A stretch of DNA of 64,000 nucleotides. Source: Symsagittifera roscoffensis (lineage: Eukaryota; Xenacoelomorpha; Acoela; Convolutidae). The translations under genes and the position numbers were made by a program. Location: contig NC_087068.1 of NCBI RefSeq assembly GCF_963678635.1, positions 29,886,318 to 29,950,317 of the forward strand, read 5' to 3'. Of this stretch, positions 8,416 to 19,741 are shown in pieces (within the stretch, counting starts at the first letter, position 1; every line of letters starts with the position of its first letter). A model generated the notes under the pieces. It did no database searches. It was not told the origin of the DNA and was given only the letters and a program-made list of their open reading frames with translations.

Positions 8416-9325
8416 ATGGCTACTCAAACACACTGCCTTATTTGTAAAAGCAGCCTGCGAGGCAGAGGTGTTTGGTGCTTCACATGCCCAGGCTACATGC
8501 ATGTAAAATGCAGCGGCCTAGCCCGCAGCAGTGATCACTATGACGATTTCAGTTGTCATAGCTGCACCTCCCAATTTCATTCAGCTAACGACAAGCATGA
8601 ATGCAATCTCCCAATCCTAGCTACAACCACGCTCCCCCAAATGAACCCTCACCCTTCCACTGCCCCACACTCATAAAACTCAGGAGAGTCTTCCACTATA
8701 GAATCTAGAACAATACAAGAACCATGGTCAAACCCCTGTCCAGAACTCATAGAAACCACCAGGAAAATATACACCGAAGTGGTCCACTGGCAACCGGTCT
8801 TTATGATCTTGTCAAAAAATAAAGTTGGTTATCACTTCATTGAAACCCTCAATAGAAATTTGAACAGCCTAATAGAAAACAACAAAAATACCTTCGCAAT
8901 GCACGCAGCAATGATTTTTCCACACTTATTACTGTGCAAAACAAAGTCCGAAGTTGATGGATCTTTATCTAAAACAATAGCAAGGCGACTTAAGCAATGG
9001 CAAGACGGAAACCTGGATGGACTATATAACGAAGGAAAGTCGCTGCAAATGCGCTTGTTGAAATGAAAGCAGAAGAAAAACTGAAACTGAAGCACAACAG
9101 TTCTACAAACTAATGAATACTTTAAAAATATCAAGCTTAATTGCAAAACTAACAGACACATCTAAAGGCGTTCTTACCTTCGACGAGATTGTCAAAGGTA
9201 AGACAGTAGAACAGACTCTCATAGAGAAACATCCACCATCTAAACCAATTGATAAGAACTATATTACACCAGTCTCCAACGAAACAATTCCTTTCCATCC
9301 ATCGATATTTGATCAGTCAACATGA
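8416..9325 (+). pseudogene. PHD-RT-endonuclease retrotransposon polymerase, N-terminal part (left)
   Basis: Starts MATQTHCLICKSSL. Residues 7-50 form a C4HC3 PHD finger (CLIC, CFTC, YMHVKC, CHSC). A helical region of unknown function follows (HWQPVFMIL...). A TAA at 8674 and frameshifts near 9066 and 9325 break it. The right-arm copy (51153-52169, minus) is open through the same region. The family resembles non-LTR retrotransposons with a restriction-like endonuclease at the C-terminus (CRE/R2-type architecture), but I cannot fix the clade. Confidence 0.8.
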
Positions 9326-9329
9326 CGGT

Positions 9330-10297
9330 CAACATATCAAGAAGGCAGCCATGAGAACGCACAGATCGATGGGCCATCTGGTCTAGATGCAAATGAATGG
9401 AGACGTATTTTACCACACTTCGGGCAACAATCAGTTGAAATTTCGAAAACAGTTGCTAAAATTGCCAAAAAATTGGCCACAGAAGAATTAAATCCAGAAC
9501 TAATGGAACCATATAACGCATGCAGATTAAAACCCCTAGATAAGAATCCAGGGGTAAGACCCATAGGCATAGGAGAAATTATGCGTAGGATACTAGGGCG
9601 AACAATAATTAAATGTCTAAAAAACGATTTCATGTCGCTCGGTTCAAATTACTTACTCTGCCTAGGACAAAAATGTGGCATTGAATATGCGATCCACACG
9701 CTAAGAGATCAAAACAGCAAATTTTCCGCCGATGCTGTTTTACTGATAGAGGCCGAAAACGCTTTCAACTCGCTGAGCCGAAAGCTGACATTAAAAACAT
9801 CAAAAATACCTAACCTTCATTTTTAACAGCGATTAAGAACTCCTACTCCAAACCATCTAAACTATTCGTTACCAAAAAAAAACAATCCACTCTCAAGAAG
9901 GAACAACCCAGGGGGATCCACTAGCAATGGTCATATACTGTCTAGCCACAAACCCCTCTTGAAACTTTAATCAGTAGACGATGTAACCCAGAAATGGTAC
10001 GCAGACGACGGAAACGCAGTCGGTAAATTAAGCAATCTACGAACCGTACTCGATAAAATTGTACCACTGGGTAAACTTTTCGGCTACCACCTGAAAGCAT
10101 CCAAATGCCAATTCATTGTCAAGGATGAAAAACTCGGTGAAGCTCAGAAAATCTTCGCAAATACAGAAATCACTATAAAGGCAGGAGCCCGAGTGCTTGG
10201 TTCAGTTATAGGAACAGAATCTGAATGTAAAAAATTCCTCGACTTTCAACAGAATGAGCAAATCAAAATTTTGAAAAAACTAACGAAAATCGCTTAA
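9330..10297 (+). pseudogene. Reverse transcriptase domain of the PHD/RT element (left)
   Basis: GPSGLDANEW, then CRLKPLDKNPGVRPIGIGE and MRRILGRTI (fingers), motif A region LLIEAENAFNSLSR, motif B EGTTQGDPLA, motif C WYADDGNAVGK (YADD at 9998-10009), then palm/thumb (ASKCQFIVKDE). The usual Asp of motif A is Glu here and in the right copy. Frameshifts near 9800 and 9960 and a TAA at about 10297 break it. Confidence 0.85.
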
Positions 10298-11510
10298 CCT
10301 CCCCTCTTAACGTTGATGCCTGCTATACTAAAGGAGTTCAAGAAAAGATTTCATTTATGCCAGGACAACGCCTAACACTATGGAAAATTTAGAAATATGT
10401 GAAAATATTATAAAAGAACAATTATTACCTAACCTAGTCGGTAAAGACACTTTAAACCCCCAGTTCCGTGAGATATCTTCCTTACCCCTTAAAATGGGCG
10501 GACTTAACATCAAGCTGCCATCTAATCATGAAAGCTACCTAGAATGGTCTAAGGAAACATCACTAGTACTGGAATCTCAAGATCCTATTACAGCAGTAAC
10601 ACAGCAAGAAAAAATATGTACGAAAATCAAAAAATTGAAAACTGATAGAACAAATCGAAAAAAAAACAAACCTCATTAACTCCTTAAATGAAACAGGACC
10701 TGAGGCCAGGTTGAATACGCAATCGACTTGGCCTCTGAAAAGGGAGCCTCTAACTGGCTCAATGCTCCACCACTCAGCAGATACAACTTAAACCTGAATA
10801 AATCAGAGTTCAGAGATGGTATTCTATTAAGATACGGATGGAAACCAACCAAAACCCCACTCACATGTGCATGTGGTGCTGATTTTAACTTGACACATGC
10901 GCTTCAATGTGCAAAGGGTGGTTACACACACATAAGACACAATGAAATTAGAGACACATTCGCCAACCTCATGAACGAGGTTTGCCATGACGTCGAGATT
11001 GAGCCGTAACTTCAGCCGTTGCAAGGCGAAAGCTTTGTCAACAATTCAACTACAACTGAAGATGAGGCACGACTCGACATTAAGGCAAACGGACTCTGGG
11101 GGTCACGATTCAGCCGCGTTTTTTTTTTTGATGTGAAAACTTTCAACCCCCATGCCACAACATCGCGAAAACTGCATAAGGATGCATACAAATACCACGA
11201 AACGCTGAAGAACTCCAAATATCAGCAAAGAACTTTAAACGTAGAGCAGAGTAGCTTCTACCCGCTAATTTTTGGATGCACCGGTGGCGCTGCTCCAACA
11301 GCCACGCGGACGATGCGGCGATTGGCCGAAAAACTAAGTAAAAAAAGACAAGAAAGCTATCCAGAATCTAAAAACTACATAAGAACTAAAATAAGCTTCG
11401 CGCTCCTGAGGAGCTCTATACTTTGTATAAGGGGGTGCAGATCGCTACGCAAAGTTCTATTTATCGACAACTCCATAAACGCTAATGTAGAGGAAGGACG
11501 GCTAAGATAA
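10298..11510 (+). pseudogene. Thumb, zinc knuckle and restriction-like endonuclease (left)
   Basis: LPLKMGGLNIKLPSN (thumb-type segment), then CACGADFNLTHALQCAKGGY, a C-x-C-x7-H-x4-C knuckle, then LDIKANGLW and FFDVKTFNPHA, the D...DxK core of a restriction-like endonuclease, and a conserved FALLRSSILCIRG tail. This domain would cut the target DNA. Frameshifts lie near 10680, 11009 and 11120 (an expanded T run). The region is absent from the right arm. Confidence 0.75.
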
Positions 11511-12359
11511 ATTAACATTACGACGATGCATTTAATGCTGATTTATGACTTCATTGCTGATATATATGCATTTTCATATCGCTGGTATGGCCCTATCGAG
11601 CTTGTGCACTTACCGTAGCTAAACGGAAGGGCCCTTTTTGTAATTTAGTTTTTTTTATTGTTGTGATATACTAGATTTTCTAGATGTGGAAGTAACAATG
11701 ATAAAAGAAGATGGCAAGTGTTTAAGTCCTTTTCAATTACAATCGATATGGGTTACGTTTCTTCAATAAGAACACGCAACTCGACACGAGAAAGAATATT
11801 ATACAAGTGTTACAAATAAAAAATTTTGTTGAAAATTATTTTGTCATTTATTGTTCCGAGTACGCAAGCGGCGTTCGCAATCTGTATTGCCAGGGAGATT
11901 CTCTGTTTTAAAAAGCTGCCTGCTCTGGGTTCCTCAGTGCACATGCTAAAATTTTTACAAAGCTTGTCAAAAAACTTTCTGTGATGGGGCTGGCCGCGCC
12001 CTGAATTTCAAAAGCTAGCGGTTGAAAAGATATCCATCATCTACAACATCTTTATACTTGTCATTTTTTTTGCTTTTCCGCTTCAGCGGCAGCCGTACCA
12101 GGATTACTATTTCATTGTGATATACTTAAAAAATAGTTGTGTTAAACTTATTAAATAGATGTCCTTTTCCTTTGTTCAAACCCTGTGTTTTAAAATGATT
12201 TGAGCTAGAGGCATGAACATTTGATAAATCAGGGTAACATTCGCCCGGAAGTACATATCGACCGAAAATAAAGCTGGGTTCTAAGACGACTGGCCAACGT
12301 CTAAACAGAGCTCTACATGCTTTTCACCGTCTCTACCAAAGCCAGATTTTTTGGTGCTC
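11511..12359. other. Spacer between the PHD/RT element and the LTR element
   Basis: AT-rich, no supported gene. 11511-11617 is shared with the right arm (50041-50118). About 11618-12355 is private to the left arm. A short motif near 12140 (TAAACTTATTAAATAG) also occurs near 1622, 7559 and, altered, 60385, so it may be part of an old repeat. Confidence 0.6.
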
Positions 12360-13670
12360 TTTCTAACATCGGGCCGACAAAAACGTTACTGTTCTCCGAC
12401 TTCGACTAGAACGCTCAAATTAACTTAATTACATGCAAAATAGTGAGCTCATGGCCGGGTCTCAGTATCCCCAGACCACGAGGTCACTCCTAAAAAGAGG
12501 GCTACTACTATTTGTTATATTATCATTGTTTTTGTTCAGTAGATAAAAATCATCATCTCCATCAAAGATGGATCAACCCTTTCCCTTAACTCCTAGGTTC
12601 TCATCGTCGGGAAATGAATTCAGATGTTAAATAAATTCAATTCAGGACATAATCGGGAAGCTAAAAATTGATATAAAAGGATTTCAGTTCAAGTCCCGAG
12701 ACCCCTCCGGATTCCTGAATCCGGGGATATAACACCCTTATCTTCTTTCCGGAAGGCAGTTTTTCTACCCTTCACCGTTGTTGTGAACGGCTTTGCAACG
12801 ATTGTAGCGACACAATCGTTGCAATTTGGAGCGATCTCTGCTAATTCTGCTATTCGTTGTTGCTCTTGTATCGCAAGTTTCGTTGTTGTCGTCGTTGCAT
12901 CTATTGCTGTTGTGTCTTAATTCTGGATTTCTTCCAAAATGGCCAATTTTGACGTTTGTCAGAAATATGACGTCATCGTTCGAAATTTTAAAAACTTGAA
13001 AAACCAGAATAATCTAGCCTTCACAGTTTGACCAATCGTTCCAATAAAACTGTTAAAAACTGCCAATTCGGAAGGTAAGCGGCTAATAAGTCGAAATTGC
13101 CGAATCTACAATTTCTTTCATTCTGGTCGAATTTCACATACTCCCCGGACAGCCCGGTTAATGTCCCCATTGAATCTCGCAATGTTCGTAAAATTGGTAC
13201 AGTGTCATCCAACAGAATTTACAAAATGCACGAAATTACTCTTATCCACGTCATATCGACTCACTGCAAAATATGAATGGCATCATACTACACTACTATA
13301 GCCTTCCAAATTCTTTCACTAATCTGCACTTTCGAGGATATGACTTAAGATAAAACATTTTTTCTGACTTCCAATGTCAACGCCCTGATTTAAAATTTTT
13401 TCTCCTAGGTTTCAAACGGTGTTAGTTTGCAGGACAGTGCTGCCAACCAACAAGCTAAAATTATCCTACTATGCTTCTTCTTCCCTTCGGAAATTTTAGT
13501 TGTTATTGGTCCTGAATATTAAAACTAAGGAACTCTTTGGTTAGAAAGAACAATGAAACAATTTCCCTCTTTGAGAGATTACCCAAGGCTTTCATGTCAC
13601 CACGAAGTGATCAGTTGTCCTAGTTGATTAAAAACAATATGCAGGCTAGAATATTTAAATAGCTTTTTTG
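12360..13670 (-). repeat. 3' UTR and truncated 3' LTR, left element
   Basis: The LTR probably starts (minus) at about 13018 with TGTGAAGGCTAG and continues through CAA-rich sequence, the TAGTAGCCCT block (about 12515) and on to about 12360, where it stops short of the minisatellite part. 13021-13670 is untranslated sequence matching 48718-49360. No gene is supported. Confidence 0.6.
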
Positions 13671-13674
13671 CTCA

Positions 13675-14192
13675 AGCCTTCGGGACACTTTCTTCATTGG
13701 CATTTCTCTTATTTTCCTGTCTGGGACTTTAGAGCTCTTTGATGGTAATGTCGTATTACTAGCTCCCGTTCTCGCCATCATCTCTTGGGAGAGCTGTACA
13801 CTACCCGTATCGTCTATCGTTCTATAGGGTGCAGTCACCCCGGAACCTGGTGCATTCCTGCTGGTGACAATTCGTCCAGCTGTTTCTATCAGCTTCTGCA
13901 CTGTCTGTTCCACGACTGGGTCAGATAGGATGTCACTCGGGTTCGATATTTTTAAACGACCACTTGTCGCTGGGAGTCGCGTCTCCGTTGTTTGGCTTAG
14001 CTCGCGAGCCGTCAAAAGCTCCATCGGGGACTGCTCACGAGGAATCTTCCTCGCAGGTATCGCTCTTTCTACGGCTCTACTTTGAGCGCTCTATTTCTTC
14101 ACCCTGCTTTTTATTGCAGTCTTCAAACAACCTTTTGCGCATGTCCCTGAGCATGGTCTTGGCCATATCATCTAGTTCTTTCCTCGTCTTTT
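13675..14192 (-). pseudogene. 3' ORF of LTR element, second part (left)
   Basis: Contains MELLTARELSQTTETRLP, a low-complexity Ser/Thr/Pro-rich region, and ends MPMKKVSR before a jump into 3' UTR. The right copy continues from the same codons for another ~3.9 kb. It is a tail of unknown function ahead of the SGNH-like domain. A frameshift separates it from the preceding ORF. Confidence 0.65.
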
Positions 14193-14705
14193 CTATCTCT
14201 CGCACCGTTCGTTCAGATCCTGCATGGTCTCACTCATCTGAGCCTCCTCCTCTAGTCTCGCCCTCTTTGGTGGCACAGCCACTCTCAGTTGCGAACTAGA
14301 CGAGGCAGCCTCGCTGTTCATTTCCTGATGCATCCTTCCCAATCCAGGCCTATGCTTGAAGGGCAAAGGCATCTCACCTGTTTGGTAGGTCCTTGAACTT
14401 CCCAATCCAGGCTCGTTCACCAAGTCACTCCCTGGGAGAACCCCGTTTCTCCACCTCATCACGGTCATAATCGGGCGGTCTAGCACCCCTTCTTCTCCGT
14501 ATGCTGATATCAACAAGAATTCCGTGGGGCGGTCCCCACGGTTGTCATGCCCCAAGATATTGATTAAGGCTACCAGCAACATGACCACCTCTGGGTCCTC
14601 CAGAGCGAAGTCTCGATCTGTTAGCCGACAATAGATCGCATCTACCATCGGTCCTGTATATGCCTCTGCCAGGTCCATCAATTCGTTCATATTGAAGTTG
14701 TTCAT
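14193..14705 (-). CDS. 3' ORF of LTR element, first part (left), unknown
   Basis: 170 codons, starting MNNFNMNELMDLAEAY. The N-terminal ~70 residues look helical and folded (LEDPEVVMLLVALINILG). The rest is Pro/Ser-rich, ending in an acidic coil. I recognise no family. It starts ~390 bp downstream of the macrodomain region's stop, so it is a separate ORF placed where some LTR elements carry env; no signal peptide or membrane segment is seen. The right counterpart is 43754-44273. Confidence 0.7.
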   Translation of the reverse strand: MNNFNMNELMDLAEAYTGPMVDAIYCRLTDRDFALEDPEVVMLLVALINILGHDNRGDRPTEFLLISAYGEEGVLDRPIMTVMRWRNGVLPGSDLVNEPGLGSSRTYQTGEMPLPFKHRPGLGRMHQEMNSEAASSSSQLRVAVPPKRARLEEEAQMSETMQDLNERCER

Positions 14706-15095
14706 TTTCTCTCAGATTCGATTCTATTATCAGTTTGATCAATTGAAATCAAGTGAGAGATTTAAACGAACAATCACGATCTAGAAAAAGGTTACGAATA
14801 TCACACCTGTCAACTTCACTCCAGTTCTGCTTTAAAATCAATTTAAAACAGTCAAATAAAAGAAATTTGGTATTTAAAATTTTTTAAAATCAATCTATTG
14901 CTAAGAGTCTAGAAATTTTGATCTAAGAGTGGACAGTCCAAACATTGGGTCTATTCCTATAACTTTCGTTCATTCATGATCACTAACCCTTCAATACCCA
15001 AGGTCTTAATAACAGAACACATAAAACATAACACGTAAGTAACCTGCATAACACATAACCTAAATAACAAAACATCTCTCACACACAGCCTAGGC

Positions 15096-15735
15096 TCAGC
15101 CTATACTCAAACAATATTTCTTGTGTAAGTATACCTGCATGATCGTGTCAGCAAAGATTACATGTATCAGTGCATACAGCTACCTCGGATTCAGTCGTCC
15201 TTGGTTAGGATCGTGTACGGGGAGCGAGAGTTCACTCACCTCACTCTTCAGACGGATGTCTCTCAGCAAGTCCTCGGGGTCTACAGGCAGCCTCTCCGTC
15301 GCCCTCGTCACCAAGAAGCATAAATTTTTACCTGGTATCTGAGAAGCCGCAGGAGGCAAGGCAGCTACACCTCCTACGCCTGGTCTCTGCTTCCACAGAA
15401 ATTCTATGTTTCTATACTCTCTTTTAAAATCAGCTGCTAATGATGTTCTAAAACTCATGTCCGCTGTGATGGCTATCGCACATGTTCTATCCGTTAGTAA
15501 AAAATCACTGTCTGTTACTATTATGCTACTTGAGTATTGATTCGGCAGGTTAAAAAATGACTGCACTACTCTCCCTATGTCTGGATTCTTAAAATGCTCG
15601 CTTCTTTCTGCTACTAGATGGCCTGTCTCTCTTGCTACTCTTATTTTTTTGATTAATAATTTTTCAGTGTGGGTAAGTCATACCCCCACTCCCCGGACAA
15701 AAATATCAACCGACGTCCCCGTCGATCGCATACCG
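15096..15735 (-). pseudogene. TARG1-like macrodomain of LTR element (left)
   Basis: Follows the integrase C-terminal ORF after a frameshift. Segments in order: VDIFVRGVG, a basic helical part, FLLTDRTCAIAITADMSFRT, LAADFKREY, PGKNLCFLVTRA, LSLPVHDPNQGRL, and a C-terminal FADTIMQVYLHKKYY. This order fits macrodomains of the TARG1/C6orf130 type (binding and removal of ADP-ribose). At the positions that align with TARG1's catalytic Lys and Asp I read Arg (VTRA) and Asn (GRLN). Stops lie near 15685 and 15180. The assignment is by eye, without a profile search. Confidence 0.6.
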
Positions 15736-15750
15736 GAGATTAAGTCGAGG

Positions 15751-16521
15751 TTAGACGCCGGAATGAGTAGTTGCCCTGCCCTTCCTGGCAGCCCAGGTAG
15801 GATCATCCCTCAGGGTCTTAACATATTTCATGCTCTCCCGGTCTACGTCTTGAATCGTGACACTGGTCTCTTTTGGGTCCGACGTCATTTCGCTCAACCA
15901 TTCCAACACACGAAGATTTGTCAAATCTTGCTCGTATGATTGCTGTTGCTCGTCGTCGAATTCTACCTCAGGTCTTAACCGGTCCTCGATCCATTCCTTG
16001 TCGTGGTCGTCGACTATGTCTATGTCCTGTGACACAGTTATTTTTTCTAGACCCACTAATTTCTCTACCATCTTCTTGAGATCTATTCTGGCCACTACGA
16101 AGTCGTCTCTGTAAGGGTTGTATTTCTTTGTGACCCTTGACCTGTCACTCTGTCGTGTCTGTATAGCAAACGGTAGGTGTGGTTCCAAGTTTTTGGGAAC
16201 CTCTTTTTGTTCAGGGTCATGCCAGTACTCTTCTGCGTAGGGTAAGGTTTCTTCATTCGCTTCGATCACCTCATTGGAATACAGGTCCAGTGGTGGAGAT
16301 GATCCTTCTTCTAGGGTTTCATTCTTATCATTCTTTCCCCTGGTGCCCTTCTCATTGACCTCGCAGGCTGAGTCCATCATCAAATAATCCCCTTCTTCCA
16401 TGTCTGCAGGTATACCCCAGTCTTCCGTAGATGGGTTGTGTGGCTTATAATTTTCAAAGTGAGCGGCTCGACCGGTACTCAGTCTATAGAAACGTCCCTC
16501 CTGGTGCACTTCCGTTATCAT
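15751..16521 (-). CDS. Integrase C-terminal module and acidic tail (left)
   Basis: 256 codons. Upstream codons in the same region (KLLRKWRGSF) and the start MITEVHQEGRFYRLSTGRAA match the GPY/F-type module after Ty3/gypsy integrases. The rest is acidic and Glu/Asp-rich (DIDIVDDHDKEW), of unknown role. The right counterpart, 41943-42719, is also fully open. It runs into the macrodomain after one frameshift. Confidence 0.75.
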   Translation of the reverse strand: MITEVHQEGRFYRLSTGRAAHFENYKPHNPSTEDWGIPADMEEGDYLMMDSACEVNEKGTRGKNDKNETLEEGSSPPLDLYSNEVIEANEETLPYAEEYWHDPEQKEVPKNLEPHLPFAIQTRQSDRSRVTKKYNPYRDDFVVARIDLKKMVEKLVGLEKITVSQDIDIVDDHDKEWIEDRLRPEVEFDDEQQQSYEQDLTNLRVLEWLSEMTSDPKETSVTIQDVDRESMKYVKTLRDDPTWAARKGRATTHSGV

Positions 16522-17698
16522 GAAGGATCCTCTCCACTTCCTCAGGAGCTTTTTTGTTCCTTTACGAGGTATAACATTCTGGAATACCCATACGTAGTCC
16601 CCTACTGATTAGGTTTTTGCGCCCGCTGCTTTTTTATCGAACCTTTTTTTCTACCCTGCCTGTGCCTGCTGAGTGTTCCGTCTGCACAAGTCGTTTTGTT
16701 CCTGTTTACGTCTAATCACATCCCTTACATAGACCTGTTGTGGTGTTTTCTTTCCCTCATACTCTGAGTAGAAGAAAACTAAGGGCAGAGACTTCTCGTG
16801 TCCAGTCAACATCATGTGTTCACTAACTCCAGTGGTGGAATGTTATGTGTTACTGTAGGCTTTCATCGCCTGTGGGAGGTACTTGTCCCAATCAGTCATG
16901 TACCTGGAGCAGCTTACACTCAGCATCGACACCAGCGTCCATTTTTGGCTCTCTACCAAGCCATTAATGTGGGGATGGTATGTCATGGAATGAGCTTGAG
17001 CCACTTGAGAGCGTCTCATGAGCTCTTTAGTAAGCTCTCCTACAAAAGCTCTGTTCCGTTGTCCGATTGGAACGTCATCGGACAACCGTGTCTCGCTATC
17101 TACGTGTATTGATCAGGTGATTGCACTTCTCTTCTGCTGAGGCAGTTATGCAGGGCACGGCCTCTGCATACTTTGTGAAGTGATCTATCATAACCAAGAC
17201 TTGATTGTAACCACTGTCTGTCATACCTTTCTTTTGGTGATCAATCTGCACCACCTCGTTGAATTCAAATGTAGTGGAAATATCAGTTTCCTTGGGTCTT
17301 TGATCTTTTGACATGACAGACATGCCGTCACCCACTTTTCACAAGCCTTCTTCATTCCAGGCCATTCAAAGCGCTTCAGAATCCTTTTGTACATCTTATT
17401 AATTTCCTAGTGCCCTATCTGATCATGCGACCTAAATAAAAGTTCTAAGTAATAGATTTGCTTTTTCGATCCACCTTTTCAGGTTGCTCGTCATGCGGTC
17501 ATTTTTCTGCGCTCTTAATAGGTCCGAGAGTCCGTATCTTGCTTTCAAAAACGTCTTTATGACCCTCATTTGACTATTCAGCTCATTAGGCTGATGCGTG
17601 TCATCTTCCATCTTGACGCACCAAATCTTCGCCAATGGCTGAATTTCCTGCCTGAACGGTTGAAGATCAGTCCTGACTACCTCTTTTTGTGGCATCAA
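16522..17698 (-). pseudogene. Integrase (left)
   Basis: In order: a helical lead-in (AKIWCVKMEDDTHQP), an HHCC-type zinc region ending in an intact CLSC, EVVQIDHQKKG (first Asp), VMIDHFTKYAEAVPC, a second Asp block (FQSDNG, frame broken), and GLVESQKWTLVSML (Glu). The D,D,E set is therefore visible across frames. Several frameshifts lie between 17085 and 17432. The integrase would insert the cDNA into the host genome. Confidence 0.8.
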
Positions 17699-17700
17699 AC

Positions 17701-18645
17701 TTATCGAACGTTTCGATACGCTTTTGTTTCCAGATCATCTGCCGCGTTGTCAAAGACTCTTTCACCTGGTATGAGGTAGCGATTACTGTCAGGGTCTTGA
17801 TATACCTCCCGGTCCAGGTCTCTTGCTCGAGTCTCCACTAGTAGTGTGTGGATCGCTAGCTCTGACAGTTCCGACCTTGAGCTCGAGTTCCTGTCTGAGT
17901 AGGTGTCGATTCCTGATTTCCGGTAGTTGTCCTCCAGGTCCTCCAGGTCCTGTTCCTCATCAGGATCATTTTCCTCTGTTTCAGAATCCCCGGACAATTT
18001 TTCTTGTCCCGGGTCTTGATCCTGAATTCGCCTGCTCTCCTCAGCGTTCGTCTCCCCGGACAAATAATGTTGCTCGAGGTTTCGTTCAACCTCTTCGCCT
18101 TCCTTATCCTGTTCTTCAAAGGTAACGGTTTTCTTTTGTGTACCGTTCCCCATGTATGAAGTACTTGTTAAAACGTCTTGGGGTTTCGAGGACACTAGTT
18201 GCTGAACTATTGTCCTACAATCCCTCTCATTTTCCTTGTGTTGTCGTCTTAACGGGATGATCTGTACCTTCGCACTGACTGTCAGTGATGCCATGGCTGC
18301 TGCCCACTCGGGGTTAACTCTGGTCACTTTTCTCTCCAACAATCCACCCAGCATCCGCGTCACTTGCGGTGTGACCTGCACCGTTTTAACCAATAATGAG
18401 AGGCTGCTTATGTTCATGTGAGAGAGTTCCTGCTGGACCAGGTTTGAGCGCAGCAACAGATCCAAGGGCACCGGGTCCTTCTTGGATAGAATCTTTATCT
18501 CGGCTGCTTTCTCTACAGGATGTCCTGGAATTGGATGTCCAGACCTTTCTAAACATCTCGTCAAGGGAAGCGCTTCATAAGTTTCTTTGTCTAGAAAGGG
18601 AAACCCTTCCTTGATTTCTGCCTGATTGGCTTGCTTCTGTTCCAA
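17701..18645 (-). CDS. Acidic linker between RNase H and integrase (left)
   Basis: 314 open codons. The first ~120 residues are helical (FPFLDKETYEALPLTR), the middle is very acidic (EENDPDEEQDLEDLED), and the end leads toward integrase (NRYLIPGERVFDNAADD). No known domain is recognised. Ty3/gypsy elements usually have a much shorter RNase H-integrase connection. It is open over its full length although its neighbours are broken. Confidence 0.7.
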   Translation of the reverse strand: MEQKQANQAEIKEGFPFLDKETYEALPLTRCLERSGHPIPGHPVEKAAEIKILSKKDPVPLDLLLRSNLVQQELSHMNISSLSLLVKTVQVTPQVTRMLGGLLERKVTRVNPEWAAAMASLTVSAKVQIIPLRRQHKENERDCRTIVQQLVSSKPQDVLTSTSYMGNGTQKKTVTFEEQDKEGEEVERNLEQHYLSGETNAEESRRIQDQDPGQEKLSGDSETEENDPDEEQDLEDLEDNYRKSGIDTYSDRNSSSRSELSELAIHTLLVETRARDLDREVYQDPDSNRYLIPGERVFDNAADDLETKAYRNVR

Positions 18646-18693
18646 TCTTTCATAGAACTCGGTCTTCTTGCTGAGGTTGTCAGCATTCCGGTG

Positions 18694-19064
18694 TTAATCA
18701 CGCATCCTGTGCTCGATTATCATGTGGTAATCATCTAATCTTTCTATCCATCTACCAATATATCTCTGGTCCATCAAATATGTCTTCAACCAGGATAACG
18801 CTTTGTTGTCCAAGCGTAACTTGAAGGTCGCGCTCCCCAAGAATGCGACTACTGCAAACATTTCTGCTTTCGGTGCACCATGTTTCACTTAGCACCTTGC
18901 TGCCGCAAGCAATGGGACGGAGAACAGTTCTCCCATTCCATTCTTGCTCCTGATGTAGTATTCCTGAGATAGCTACTACCGATGCGTCACTGTCAAGAAC
19001 GTACATGCCCTTTTACGTGGGCATGCCTAGCACTGGCGCTTCGCACAGTTCGCGCTTTATGTTC
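18694..19064 (-). pseudogene. RNase H domain (left)
   Basis: MYVLDSDASVVAISGILHQ gives the first catalytic Asp region of a Ty3-type RNase H. GAPKAEMFAVV (Glu) and FKLRLDNKALSWL (DN, third acidic) follow in another frame. A frameshift lies near 18890. RNase H removes the RNA strand during reverse transcription. Missing in the right copy. Confidence 0.8.
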
Positions 19065-19741
19065 TCAAAGGCGGATTGAGCTTTCTCGTTCCATTCGAAC
19101 TTTTTTTCGTTTATTGCGCATCAAATACTGAATGGGGTACACCTTGTCTGCATATCCCTTAATGAACTCTCTGTAGTAGTTGGCAAATACAAGGAAACTC
19201 ATGAACTGTGTGTCTGTCCTGGGTGCCTTCCATGTTAACACTGCTTCCACTGCTTCCGGGTCCGACCGCACGCCATGCATGTCTACCATTCTTCCCAGGT
19301 ACTTAATTGAGTTCCTAAGGATCTCGCATTTTGATGGCTTGCATTTCAAGCCCGCTGTTTTCATGCAATTGAAGAGTTCATCTATGTGGTCTGCTAACGT
19401 TGGTATTGCAATGACCACGTCATCTACGTAGCACATCACAAGATTTCCGTACTTCTTCGTGACTTTCGTCAAAGCCTGAGCCATCAGCCTTTGAAAAGTT
19501 GCTGTTGAGTTGCACAAGCCGAAGGGCATCCGCTTTTACTGGTACAAATCCAAATTACATGCGAATCCCGTTTTTTTCTCTATTCTACTTCCTTAGAGGG
19601 ACCTGCCAGAAGTGCGAGCCCAAATCCAATGCGGTGAAGATCTTGGCGTCGCCAAGTTTCCAGAGACTCTCGCTTATCCGCGGTATCGGATAGGCATCTT
19701 ATATTGTTATTGCGTTTAGGTAACGAAACTCGCCACAAAAC
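19065..19741 (-). pseudogene. Reverse transcriptase palm (left)
   Basis: MPFGLCNSTATFQRLMAQAL (motif B region), MCYVDDVVIAIPT (YVDD), KCKPSKCEI, IKYLGRMVD and a connection region with WKAPRT. 19065-19529 is open; the motif A part (19530-19740) is broken by frameshifts. Clear Ty3/gypsy-type RT. The right copy has lost all of this. Confidence 0.85.

Noticed and set aside
11618-12355. A hidden gene in the left-arm-only spacer
   Set aside because: Short ORFs only, no motif, no codon pattern; absent from the right arm.
15577-15939. Antisense ORFs over the macrodomain and integrase tail, and similar ones at 13864-14299 and 17823-18125
   Set aside because: No recognisable domain, low-complexity Ser-rich content, and antisense to supported coding regions.
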